Shown here: piece by piece, positions 9,124 through 16,802 of the stretch | Layout: each line of letters opens with the position of its first letter | Position numbering within the stretch: position 1 is the stretch's first letter | Assembly (NCBI GenBank): GCA_963774935.1 | Contig: CAVZGO010000004.1 | Location: 77,625 to 141,624, forward strand | Direction: 5' to 3' | Length of the DNA: 64,000 nucleotides | Source of the DNA: CAVZGO01 sp963774935 | GTDB lineage: Bacteria; Chloroflexota; Anaerolineae; Anaerolineales; UBA4823 | The notes under the pieces: generated by a model | The model's database searches: none | What the model was told of the DNA's origin: nothing | What the model saw: only the letters and a program-made list of their open reading frames with translations | Program-made: the position numbers and the translations under genes

Positions 9124-9391
9124 GGAGCAGCTTTTGATGGGCCGCCATGATCCTGGACAAGGCGTCATGCCTGATATCGATCTGGGCTCCCAGGGTAATG
9201 CCAGCAGCTCAGTTTCGCGCAAGCATGCGCGCCTGTTCACCGACGGAGCTCAGGTATATCTCGAAGATCTGCACAGCACCAACCACACTTATCTGAATAA
9301 ATTAATCCTGCAACCCGGGCAATCCTATCCGCTAAAAGATGGCGATGAGATTCGCCTGGGTGGTTTGGTCCTGATCTATTACTCGAAATAG
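9002..9391 (+). CDS. FHA domain: C-terminal part of the four-zinc-ribbon protein
   Basis: The second half of the gene starting at 7990, read in the next frame. It carries LLMGRHDP, SVSRKHARLF and HSTNHTYLN, which align with the FHA domain of the 7127-7972 protein over its whole length including the C-terminal LVLIYYSK. ATG 9002 has an AGGAGG about 15 bases upstream, so separate translation is conceivable, but the alignment with the paralogue makes a single broken gene more likely. Confidence 0.75.
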   Translation: MPQSKETMPAAVASQLTMPALVIVGRLVSVSTNTIIPLLPKEQLLMGRHDPGQGVMPDIDLGSQGNASSSVSRKHARLFTDGAQVYLEDLHSTNHTYLNKLILQPGQSYPLKDGDEIRLGGLVLIYYSK

Positions 9392-9395
9392 ATAG

Positions 9396-11927
9396 ATGAA
9401 CAGCACCTGTCCAAAATGCGGCAGCGCACTCCGGCCTGGAGCAAAATTTTGCTCAGTCTGCGGTCACCAGTTCTCGGCACCGGCGGGCGGCTCGCCTCAT
9501 ATTGGGACTCAGCGATTAACCAGCCCACGCCTGGTAGTGCGCATCTGGGGACAGCCTGATAAGGAGGTTGTCCTGGTGGGCGCGCCCGTGACGATTGGTC
9601 GCGACCTGGGAAACCAGATTGTCGTACCCCTGGCGGACGTATCTCGCCATCATGCCCAGGTCGTGCCTTTCTCGGGGGGGTATGCGATCGTTGATTCGGA
9701 TAGTGCGAATGGCACCCACCTGCGTGGCAAACGCATTCCTACTAACCAGCCTGTCTCACTTATGGATGGGGATGTGGTTCGTGTGGGTGACAATTCTGGC
9801 AATTCGATCAGCATCACTTACCTCTCAGAAGAAAAACCTCCTGCAGCAGGTGGGCAAAAGATGGATCTCAGCCAGGCACAGCTTGGCAATAAACCACGCT
9901 TCAGCATCGGGCGTGATCCGCAAAGTGACCTTGAAATCCAATCACCGGTGGTATCCTGGCGGCATGCGGAGGTGGTGCAGACAGCTTCAGGTCACCAGAT
10001 CAATGACCTAAACAGTACAAATGGGACCTATGTCAATGGCAAGCGTATTCGCACAAGCCAGCTTGCACCCGGAGATGAAGTCCAGATTGGCCCACTTAAG
10101 CTGGTCTACAGCCGGTCAGGTTTTACACAGGAGTCTCAGGTTGGCAATGTCCGCCTGGATGGGATAAGACTGCGCAAGGAAGTCCCAGACAAAAAAGGTA
10201 CCAAGGTAATACTGAACGATGTTTCGCTGACGGTGATGCCGCGAGAGTTCGTAGCTCTGGTGGGGGGAAGTGGTGCGGGCAAGTCTACCTTAATGGATGC
10301 TTTAAATGGTTTTCGCAGGGTGAATGCCGGGCAGGTTTTGTTTAATGGTGACAACCTGTACCGGAATTATGATGCATACCGCACCAACCTGGGTTATGTG
10401 CCGCAATCTGATATATTGCACACTTCCCTGCCGGTGCAGCAAACTTTACGCTATATCGCCATGCTGCGACTGCCTCCGGATACCAAAAAGGATGTGGTTA
10501 AGCAGCGCATCGATGCAGCATTACAGCAGGTGGAAATGCTGCCGCAGGTCGATCAGCCGATCCAGGTATTGAGTGGTGGTCAGCGCAAGCGTGTCAGTAT
10601 TGCATCAGAGCTGCTTTCTGATCCCAGCTTATTCTTCCTGGATGAGCCGACATCGGGTTTAGACCCAGGTTTGGATAAGAAGATGATGGGGACGTTGCGC
10701 CTGCTGGCAGACAGTGGCAGGACAATCTTATTAACCACCCATGCGACATCAAACATCATAGGGCAATGTGACCTGGTGGCTTTTATGAGTTACGGGCGCT
10801 TAGTGTACTATGGCCCGCCAGATCAGGCGATCCGTGCCTTTGGGGTTACCGATTTTGCGGATATCTACAGCAAATTGGATACTCCGGTTCAGGCGGAGCA
10901 ATGGGAACGAACCTATAAGCAGTCTCCGGAATATCAGAAATATGTAGCCGCGCGACAGGCAAATCTCAATCAAGGAGGGCCAGGAGCTGGACGCCCGCGC
11001 ATTAACCCGCCGAAGATGTCATTTGGAGCCATGCTGCGCCAATTTGGCATCCTGTCAATGCGCTACTTAGACTTGATCTTTAAAGACAGCGTCAGCATGT
11101 TTGTTCTGCTGGCTGTGATGCCGATCATCGGATTGCTGGTGTTGTTAATTGCCAACCCGGCCAGCTTTGTGGGAGATTCACCCAACCGCATCCAGGAGTT
11201 GCTTGTCACGACCAACGTTTACAGCATTGTTGGTGAGACGCAAAAGCTGTTATTTATCCTGGCTTTGTCCGTCATCCTGCTGGGCGTGTTTGCAGCTTCA
11301 TACGAGATTATTAAAGAAAGGCCGATTTATCGCCGCGAGCGCATGGTAAATCTGCGGATTGCCCCATACCTGTTTTCTAAATTTGTGGTGCTCTTAGGGT
11401 TTGGTTTCATCCAGGTTGCGACCTTAATGATAGTGGTTGGGTTAAAAGTAGATTACCCGAAGGACGGTCTTTTCCTCCCTGCCTGGTTGGAGATTTATAT
11501 CTCGCTGATTATTTCTCTGGCGGTCGGTTTAGCGATTGGGCTCTTGATATCTGCAGCGATGAGAAGCAGTAATACGGTAATCTACCTGGTACTGGTGGTG
11601 CTGTTTATCCAGATCATATTTTCGGGTGTGCTGTTTGAACTGCCTTCCTTTGCAGCTTCGATCTCTAACATCACGCCGATTCGTTGGAATATGGAGGGGT
11701 TAGGTGCTATCGTAGGCATCGAAAAGCTAAACGAGCTCAGCCAGACGCGAGTAGAGATTGAGGATATGGGGGTAGATAAGACGCAATTAAGTCCAGTTGA
11801 ATTCATTATTGGGTATAAGCCTACAATCGGTCACCTGGCAACCACCTGGTTGATACAGCTTGTGTTTATCATATTGCTGCTGTCGGGTACCTCAATAATC
11901 TTGCGGCGTCAGGATTATCAAACCTGA
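9396..11927 (+). CDS. zinc ribbon - FHA - FHA - ABC-2 type exporter
   Basis: An 843-residue half-transporter. Domains in order: zinc ribbon (5-23, CPKCGSALRPGAKFCSVCG), FHA 1 (~60-130, VTIGRDLGNQ, SRHHAQVV, SANGTHLRG), FHA 2 (~165-245, FSIGRDPQSD, SWRHAEVV, STNGTYVNG), an ABCG-type ATPase with Walker A GGSGAGKST (~288), signature LSGGQRKR (~391) and Walker B LFFLDEPTSGLD (~411), then an ABC-2 membrane domain of about six helices from ~548. The layout matches mycobacterial Rv1747, an exporter whose FHA domains bind phosphorylated threonines (family knowledge). It should form a dimer in the cytoplasmic membrane whose activity depends on kinase signalling. The cargo is unknown. The start lies four bases after the previous stop, so it is translationally coupled. 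Confidence 0.93.
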   Translation: MNSTCPKCGSALRPGAKFCSVCGHQFSAPAGGSPHIGTQRLTSPRLVVRIWGQPDKEVVLVGAPVTIGRDLGNQIVVPLADVSRHHAQVVPFSGGYAIVDSDSANGTHLRGKRIPTNQPVSLMDGDVVRVGDNSGNSISITYLSEEKPPAAGGQKMDLSQAQLGNKPRFSIGRDPQSDLEIQSPVVSWRHAEVVQTASGHQINDLNSTNGTYVNGKRIRTSQLAPGDEVQIGPLKLVYSRSGFTQESQVGNVRLDGIRLRKEVPDKKGTKVILNDVSLTVMPREFVALVGGSGAGKSTLMDALNGFRRVNAGQVLFNGDNLYRNYDAYRTNLGYVPQSDILHTSLPVQQTLRYIAMLRLPPDTKKDVVKQRIDAALQQVEMLPQVDQPIQVLSGGQRKRVSIASELLSDPSLFFLDEPTSGLDPGLDKKMMGTLRLLADSGRTILLTTHATSNIIGQCDLVAFMSYGRLVYYGPPDQAIRAFGVTDFADIYSKLDTPVQAEQWERTYKQSPEYQKYVAARQANLNQGGPGAGRPRINPPKMSFGAMLRQFGILSMRYLDLIFKDSVSMFVLLAVMPIIGLLVLLIANPASFVGDSPNRIQELLVTTNVYSIVGETQKLLFILALSVILLGVFAASYEIIKERPIYRRERMVNLRIAPYLFSKFVVLLGFGFIQVATLMIVVGLKVDYPKDGLFLPAWLEIYISLIISLAVGLAIGLLISAAMRSSNTVIYLVLVVLFIQIIFSGVLFELPSFAASISNITPIRWNMEGLGAIVGIEKLNELSQTRVEIEDMGVDKTQLSPVEFIIGYKPTIGHLATTWLIQLVFIILLLSGTSIILRRQDYQT

Positions 11928-11935
11928 GTAACTAA

Positions 11936-13285
11936 ATGGAAACGATCGCATGCGTCCAGTGTGGTAAACCTGTCCGAGCGGGAGCAAAGTTTTGTCCGGC
12001 TTGCGGTGCTCCTGTATTCCAACCAGGCTCAACCAGCATCAGCAGCTTTCCGGGGATTACGAATGATCAAGCAGCAGTGCAGCTTCGATGCCCCAGTTGT
12101 GGCTCCAGCCTGCGTGCCGGGGCGCGCTTTTGCCATCACTGTGGGCGGGCAATTGTTGAGATCGATCGCATGCCTACGCCGGCTGGCGTCGCGATACACG
12201 AAGGCGGAATTCAGCCACAAATCCAGCCACCTCCCTTCGCGCCCGGTTTACCAATTCAACCTCCTCCCGCCTCGTACCAGGAAGTGCAAATGCCTGCCCA
12301 AACGCAAAACCAGCGTAGGGGCTACTGGTTGCTGCACATTTCCATGATCGCCTTGCTTGTGATTTGTATTGCTGCAGGTCTTGCGGGGGCGTTCCTCCTG
12401 GAAGATAACCAGCCAACTACCAGTCTGGCTACACCGCAAGTCACTCCAGAAGACTATCAGGCTATCAGCCTGCCGACAGCGCTCCCCGGCCAGCAAAAGG
12501 TGGCGATTGGCATGACTGATGCGGGTAGATTTGGCCTTTATACGACCGGTACTGACCTGCCTGAAAACCTACGGGATAAGAACCTCACTTTTAGCTCAGA
12601 TGGCGAAACGAACAACACCCGCGTTTGGATTGACGGGCAAACGCCGATATTTGGTAATTACGACCCGGATCAATACTCTCAAGCTAATCGAAATTCCAAC
12701 CATACGGTTTGGACATGGCAATACCCTGGCGTTCAGGTGACCCAAACATTGGAGACGGTCAGCTCCGGAAGTGGTTCCTCGATCGAGCAAGGTGATACGC
12801 TGCGGATTGAGTACCTAATGGAAAACGTCGATAGCGTCGACCACCAGGTGGGGCTGCGAGTGATGATCGATACCTTGATTGGGTCGAATGATGGTGTGCC
12901 GTTCTTGATTCCTGGCAGAGAGGGGATCACCCTGGATGCCGTCGATTTGAATGGAGAGCAAATCCCCGACGTGATCCAGGCTCTGGAGAAAGCCGACCTG
13001 GTCGATCCGGGGGTGATTGTTAACTTGACTTTGCGGGGTGTGGATGCAACACCGCCAGATCGGGTGCTGATAACCGGCTGGCTAGATTCGGAAATGCCGT
13101 GGGATTTCCTTAGCGATGCCGGTGGAGTGGGTGCTCCATTGCGGCGTGGCGGGCGATCTAATGGAGAGCCTGATAGCGCAGTGGGTTTGTTCTACCAGCC
13201 TGTTTTGCTTTCTCCCGGGCAAGTCGCGGACAATTGTCTTGTATTATGGGTTAGGTCGAATTTCCAGCACCAGCAGCGGGAATAA
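11936..13285 (+). CDS. double zinc ribbon - TM - extracellular domain protein, N-terminal part (frame break)
   Basis: Two zinc ribbons (CVQCGKPVRAGAKFCPACG near residue 6 and CPSCGSSLRAGARFCHHCG near 52), a Pro-rich linker, one transmembrane helix (ISMIALLVICIAAGLAGAFLL, ~138-158) and a large outer beta-rich domain that I do not recognise (IGMTDAGRFGLYTTG, VGLRVMIDTLIGSNDGVPF). The sensible reading stops near 13220; the last ~20 residues of this frame are out of register. The real end lies in the +1 frame to 13607. Restored length is about 556 residues. The architecture, cytosolic ribbons joined to an outer domain, repeats in several genes of the array. Confidence 0.75.
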   Translation: METIACVQCGKPVRAGAKFCPACGAPVFQPGSTSISSFPGITNDQAAVQLRCPSCGSSLRAGARFCHHCGRAIVEIDRMPTPAGVAIHEGGIQPQIQPPPFAPGLPIQPPPASYQEVQMPAQTQNQRRGYWLLHISMIALLVICIAAGLAGAFLLEDNQPTTSLATPQVTPEDYQAISLPTALPGQQKVAIGMTDAGRFGLYTTGTDLPENLRDKNLTFSSDGETNNTRVWIDGQTPIFGNYDPDQYSQANRNSNHTVWTWQYPGVQVTQTLETVSSGSGSSIEQGDTLRIEYLMENVDSVDHQVGLRVMIDTLIGSNDGVPFLIPGREGITLDAVDLNGEQIPDVIQALEKADLVDPGVIVNLTLRGVDATPPDRVLITGWLDSEMPWDFLSDAGGVGAPLRRGGRSNGEPDSAVGLFYQPVLLSPGQVADNCLVLWVRSNFQHQQRE

Positions 13286-13607
13286 ACAATTGGGCTTATT
13301 TGGGCTTGAACGGGTGAATGAAGGGGAGCAATTTTATATCAGTGCCGTTGTGAGCAATCCGAGCAACACTCAAGTGGTTGAGATCAGCCTGCCACCTGGT
13401 TTGCGATTGGCTGAAGGCGAATCCGCCCGGAAAAATGTTGCTGGTCAAGGACAGCCGTACACACAGGTTTCCTGGCTATTGCAAGCCTGCACCAGCGGAG
13501 AGAACCAGGAAATCCAGGTGCGCCTGGAGCCAGATGAGGCCATCGAGAGCTGGGTGGTGGACGTGATTCCGGTCGGAATCACCCGCCCGGGTGGGACATG
13601 CCCTTAG
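13224..13607 (+). CDS. extracellular C-terminal part of the 11936 gene
   Basis: Continues the preceding protein in the next frame as SRTIVLYYGLGRIS, then an immunoglobulin-like segment (EGEQFYISAVVSNPSNTQVVE...LPPGLRLAEGE...EIQVRLEP). The break is one extra base around 13215-13223 within CCCGGGCAAG. No start codon or ribosome site lies at the junction, which argues against a separate gene. The function of the outer domain is unknown. Confidence 0.65.
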   Translation, partial: SRTIVLYYGLGRISSTSSGNKQLGLFGLERVNEGEQFYISAVVSNPSNTQVVEISLPPGLRLAEGESARKNVAGQGQPYTQVSWLLQACTSGENQEIQVRLEPDEAIESWVVDVIPVGITRPGGTCP

Positions 13608-13650
13608 ATTTATGGTGGGGTAATTACATTCTTTACTTTGACGATGTAAT

Positions 13651-14445
13651 ATGAGCCTATCTTTACGTACAATCTATTTCACCCTGACTGGAGCAATCGG
13701 GGCGCTGGCTGCCTGGTTCTTGATGGATGTACTTTTGCAGTTTCAACCAGCAAGCCCCTACCTGGATGCACTGGTTAATGGCGCTATTATCGGAATCTGT
13801 GTGGGCGCAGCAGTGAATGGTTTTGCCGGATTGATGGAATTCAAAGTCTGGCCAGTGGTTCGAGGCGGGCTGCTTGGCATGGCTGGTGGACTGCTGGGCG
13901 GATTGGCAGGATTACTATTGGGCGAGGTGTTCTACGAGGTATTGGGCACAAGCTCCTGGCTGCGCATTGTTGGTTGGATGATCTTCGGCATGCTGCTGGG
14001 AGTGGTGGATGGGCTGCTGGCGCGCTCCGGACGCCGGATGCTCTATGCCGGACTGGGCGGGCTGTTAGGTGGGCTGTTTGGCGGACTGGCATTCTACGTG
14101 CTGTCACGGTATGCCGAGCTGTCTGGCGCAGCGCGGGCGGTTGGATTTACCTTATTAGGTGGTTTAACCGGGTTGTTTGTTGGCCTGGTGCCGGTTATGC
14201 TGCGCGATGCCTGGTTGAAGGTGACATCCAGTGGTCGCAATGAGGGAAAAGAGCGCCTGGTAGACCGACCTCGTATTGTCATTGGTTCCGATTCACGGTG
14301 TGATCTACCTTTATATGATGATCCTGCCATTGCACCGCGCCATGCTGAAATCCATCACGAAAAGAGGCCAGTATGTTTTGAAACCCTTGGCTGGATCTAT
14401 TGTGATCATGGGCAATCAGCAGGTAATCGCGCAGGTATTCAATAA
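13651..14445 (+). CDS. glycine-rich multi-pass membrane protein with FHA domain, main part (frame break)
   Basis: About six hydrophobic helices rich in GxxxG-type glycine motifs (for example GGLLGMAGGLLGGLAGLLLG) occupy residues 5-190. They are followed by a short basic stretch and the beginning of an FHA domain: RIVIGSDSRCDLPLY and IAPRHAEIHHEK. The frame goes wrong at about 14365 and the rest of the FHA domain is in the +1 frame. The FHA here has GSDS rather than the usual GR(D/S), so the phosphothreonine-binding arginine seems displaced. Possibly a membrane platform for the kinases encoded next to it; the role is inferred only from context. Confidence 0.75.
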   Translation: MSLSLRTIYFTLTGAIGALAAWFLMDVLLQFQPASPYLDALVNGAIIGICVGAAVNGFAGLMEFKVWPVVRGGLLGMAGGLLGGLAGLLLGEVFYEVLGTSSWLRIVGWMIFGMLLGVVDGLLARSGRRMLYAGLGGLLGGLFGGLAFYVLSRYAELSGAARAVGFTLLGGLTGLFVGLVPVMLRDAWLKVTSSGRNEGKERLVDRPRIVIGSDSRCDLPLYDDPAIAPRHAEIHHEKRPVCFETLGWIYCDHGQSAGNRAGIQ

Positions 14446-14518
14446 TGAAGATATTTTTCAAATTGGTCGTGAAACCATAATCTTTCGTTCGGTGGCGCTC
14501 AGCCGCAAGCAAAACTAA
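14366..14518 (+). CDS. FHA C-terminal part of the 13651 gene
   Basis: GQYVLKPLAGSIVIMGNQQVI, then GRETIIFRSV, completes the FHA fold begun in the other frame. The junction is HHEK (frame 1) to GQYV (frame 2) at AAAAGAGG, positions 14361-14367: one base too many. Restored length of the protein is about 288 residues. Confidence 0.65.
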   Translation, partial: GQYVLKPLAGSIVIMGNQQVIAQVFNNEDIFQIGRETIIFRSVALSRKQN

Positions 14519-14541
14519 GCAATCATGACAGGGGTTGAACA

Positions 14542-15381
14542 ATGACTTTATCGATCAATGAGGTGCTGCACAATCGCTATCGTATCGTTTCCGAAATAAA
14601 AGCCGGCGGTTTTGGTGCTGTTTATTGTGCGGAGGACTACAACCTAAAACGCTATTGTGCGGTCAAGGAAAATCGCGAAACTGATCCGGCTGCACAGCAG
14701 CAATTTATTAATGAAGCCAGGATGCTGGCAAACCTGAACCATCCGAACCTGCCCAGAGTCACGGATTATTTTGTGGTATCAGGTCGTGGGCAATACCTTG
14801 TCATGGATCTGGTAGAAGGCACCGACCTGGAGGAGATGGTCAATCAGAGCGGGCGACCCTTACAAATTTCTCAAGCAGTTCACTGGATCGGTCAGGTCTG
14901 TGATGCTTTAACCCATCTGCACAGCCAGGCTCCAGCCATCATCCATCGGGATATCAAACCCGGTAATATACGCATCACGCCAAAAGGGCAGGCAATGCTG
15001 GTGGATTTTGGCATTGCAAAAACCTTCAGCCCGGGATCAAAGACGGATCCCGGAGCACGCGGCGTATCTCCCGGCTATTCACCCTGGGAGCAATATGGGC
15101 ATGGGCAGACTGATGCTCGGACAGATATCTATGCACTGGGGGCGACTCTCTATGCAGTGCTGACGATGACAGTACCGGCAGAAAGCATCCAGCGCATGCA
15201 AGGTAATCCACTCGCCCCACCCATTCAATTGAATCCCACTATTCCGCCACATATCGCCGGGGTCCTCTTACAGTCTCTGGAGTTGAAGCCGGAGTATCGC
15301 TTCCAGTCAGCCGTAGATTTTAAAACTGCACTCAATAATCCTGCCTTTCGTTATACACCGGGTGCTCATGCCTGCCATTAA
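14542..15381 (+). CDS. Hanks-type Ser/Thr protein kinase K1, catalytic part (frame break)
   Basis: The catalytic domain fills residues ~12-265. All key motifs are present: glycine loop AGGFGAVY, the VAIK-type lysine in CAVKENRE, catalytic loop HRDIKPGNIRITPKG, DFG in LVDFGIAK, and a PE-like SPWEQYG activation segment. The frame ends artificially at 15381 (GAHACH). The linker, membrane helix and outer domain follow in two further frames. Restored, it is a membrane kinase of roughly 750 residues with a C-terminal FGE-sulfatase-fold domain outside the cell. It should phosphorylate Ser/Thr residues on FHA partners such as the ABC proteins on either side (inference). The start is ATG 14542, with AGGGG upstream. 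Confidence 0.88.
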   Translation: MTLSINEVLHNRYRIVSEIKAGGFGAVYCAEDYNLKRYCAVKENRETDPAAQQQFINEARMLANLNHPNLPRVTDYFVVSGRGQYLVMDLVEGTDLEEMVNQSGRPLQISQAVHWIGQVCDALTHLHSQAPAIIHRDIKPGNIRITPKGQAMLVDFGIAKTFSPGSKTDPGARGVSPGYSPWEQYGHGQTDARTDIYALGATLYAVLTMTVPAESIQRMQGNPLAPPIQLNPTIPPHIAGVLLQSLELKPEYRFQSAVDFKTALNNPAFRYTPGAHACH

Positions 15382-16267
15382 CACCGTGGTATTACCACCT
15401 GCAGGCGCTGGTAATAACGCAGGTTGGGGACCGCCGCCAACAGTCGTTGTCATGCCGCCTGCTGGTTCACCTCAGGCTGGTGGAAGCTTGTCGAGTCCGA
15501 ACATCACCTACCGACCGGTAAATTGGAATAAGGTATTGATGATCGCAGCTATTGTATTGGGAATGGTGGCTTTGGGAGTGCTGGGGGTCGTGCTTGGGAC
15601 TAACCTGGTCCATCCCTCCGAAGAAACTCCCACACAAACCGAAGAAGTTGGTCAAAAGATTACTGATTCACCACCGATACGCATCACTCTCCAACCAACT
15701 TTGGCGCCAACGGATGTGCCACCCGCTTTAGTATCGACGGCAACACTACCGATGCGCTCGGCAACAGCACTGCCTTATCGATCTGGTGAGACCCGGGAAT
15801 CATCCATCGATGGCGGAAGGATGGTTTTTGTCCCGGCCGGCGAATTCTTAATGGGGGCAGCATCTGATGATCCTTACGCTGATAGCGATGAAAAACCACA
15901 ACACACGGTATATCTGGATGGCTTCTGGATTGACCGTACTGAAGTCACCAATGCCATGTATGAAAAGTTTGTGGCGGCTACAAATTATAAAACTGAAGCG
16001 GAATTATCTGGCCGGCCCCGGAGATGGGATGCTCTTTCAGGTACCTGGTTGAAGTTTAAGGAGAAAAACGATACAGGGGTATATTGGAAATGTCCTCGTG
16101 GAGCAGGAAAATGTGTTGGATTGATCCCTGATGAACCGGTGGTATATGTTTCCTGGACTGATGCTCAGGCGTACTGCGAGTGGGCCGGAGAACGACTGCC
16201 GACTGAAGCTGAATGGGAGAAGGCTGCTCGAGGGCGAGGATGGGAGAATTTACCCTTGGGGAAATGA
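15362..16267 (+). CDS. linker, TM helix and FGE-sulfatase-like domain, middle part of kinase K1
   Basis: Follows the kinase in the +1 frame after an extra base near CCGGG (15357-15362). It has a Pro-rich linker, one transmembrane helix (VLMIAAIVLGMVALGVLGVVLG), a Thr/Pro stretch, and the first two thirds of an FGE-sulfatase (SUMF1/EgtB-type C-lectin) fold: MVFVPAGEFLMGA, YLDGFWIDRTEVTNAMYEKF, PVVYVSWTDAQAYCEWAG and RLPTEAEWEKAARG. The frame then breaks again near 16232. A GTG at 15362 could start translation, but no ribosome site is visible. Confidence 0.75.
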   Translation: MLMPAINTVVLPPAGAGNNAGWGPPPTVVVMPPAGSPQAGGSLSSPNITYRPVNWNKVLMIAAIVLGMVALGVLGVVLGTNLVHPSEETPTQTEEVGQKITDSPPIRITLQPTLAPTDVPPALVSTATLPMRSATALPYRSGETRESSIDGGRMVFVPAGEFLMGAASDDPYADSDEKPQHTVYLDGFWIDRTEVTNAMYEKFVAATNYKTEAELSGRPRRWDALSGTWLKFKEKNDTGVYWKCPRGAGKCVGLIPDEPVVYVSWTDAQAYCEWAGERLPTEAEWEKAARGRGWENLPLGK

Positions 16268-16802
16268 GGTTGGGCGTTCGGGGGAGATGAATGTTGCTGA
16301 CTCAACTCGTTGTATCCAGGATCCAGATACATGCGCCTGGGCAAATATGAACATCGACGATGATGCATATCCCGCCGTCGCGGTAGGGAGCTACCCGGAT
16401 GGTGCCAGTCCGTATGGTGCACTGGATATGGCGGGCAATGTTTCGGAATGGGTAGCTGATACTTATAGCGCATTTTTTTACACTTCAGATGAAGCTTCCA
16501 AAGACAATCCCTTCAACTCTGGAGGCCAACCGCATATTTTGCGAGGCGGTTCCTATTACAGCGCTTACACAGAAGCGAGGGCCAGTAATCGAATTGGTGG
16601 GTTCCCCCAGGACGTGATCGATGCACCGGTCGGTTTTCGCTGCGCTGTTGATGGAGATGCGATCATCTCATTACAACCGGCAGTTGCTGACCAATCGGGT
16701 ATGCGGAGTATGATGCCTGTTCTGGGCTTCCAGCTTGCTCTGGTCGGTGGATTTTCATTATCACCATTAATAAGGAAATTGTACTGGGGAGGAAAGCGAT
16801 GA
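16233..16802 (+). CDS. FGE-sulfatase-like domain, C-terminal part of kinase K1
   Basis: Removing one G from the GGG at 16232-16234 restores EAAWEKAARGEDGRIYPWGN-type sequence, exactly the family consensus. The rest shows GALDMAGNVSEWVADTY, ILRGGSYYS and VGFRC. The copper-binding cysteine pair of true formylglycine-generating enzymes (CxxxC before the last GFR motif) is missing: only SYYSAYTEARASNR stands there. So this is probably a binding or sensory version of the fold, not a formylglycine synthase. It ends in TGA overlapping the next gene's ATG (ATGA). Confidence 0.7.
   Translation, partial: GEDGRIYPWGNEVGRSGEMNVADSTRCIQDPDTCAWANMNIDDDAYPAVAVGSYPDGASPYGALDMAGNVSEWVADTYSAFFYTSDEASKDNPFNSGGQPHILRGGSYYSAYTEARASNRIGGFPQDVIDAPVGFRCAVDGDAIISLQPAVADQSGMRSMMPVLGFQLALVGGFSLSPLIRKLYWGGKR

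Noticed and set aside
15362..16267. The FGE-sulfatase part as a separate gene starting at GTG 15362
   Set aside because: No ribosome site is visible, it would begin inside the kinase tail, and the sequence needs a second one-base repair in the same direction. A single kinase-FGE gene explains both.
14542..16802. A diversity-generating retroelement target
   Set aside because: The FGE fold is compatible, but I saw no reverse transcriptase, no template repeat and no adenine-rich variable region.
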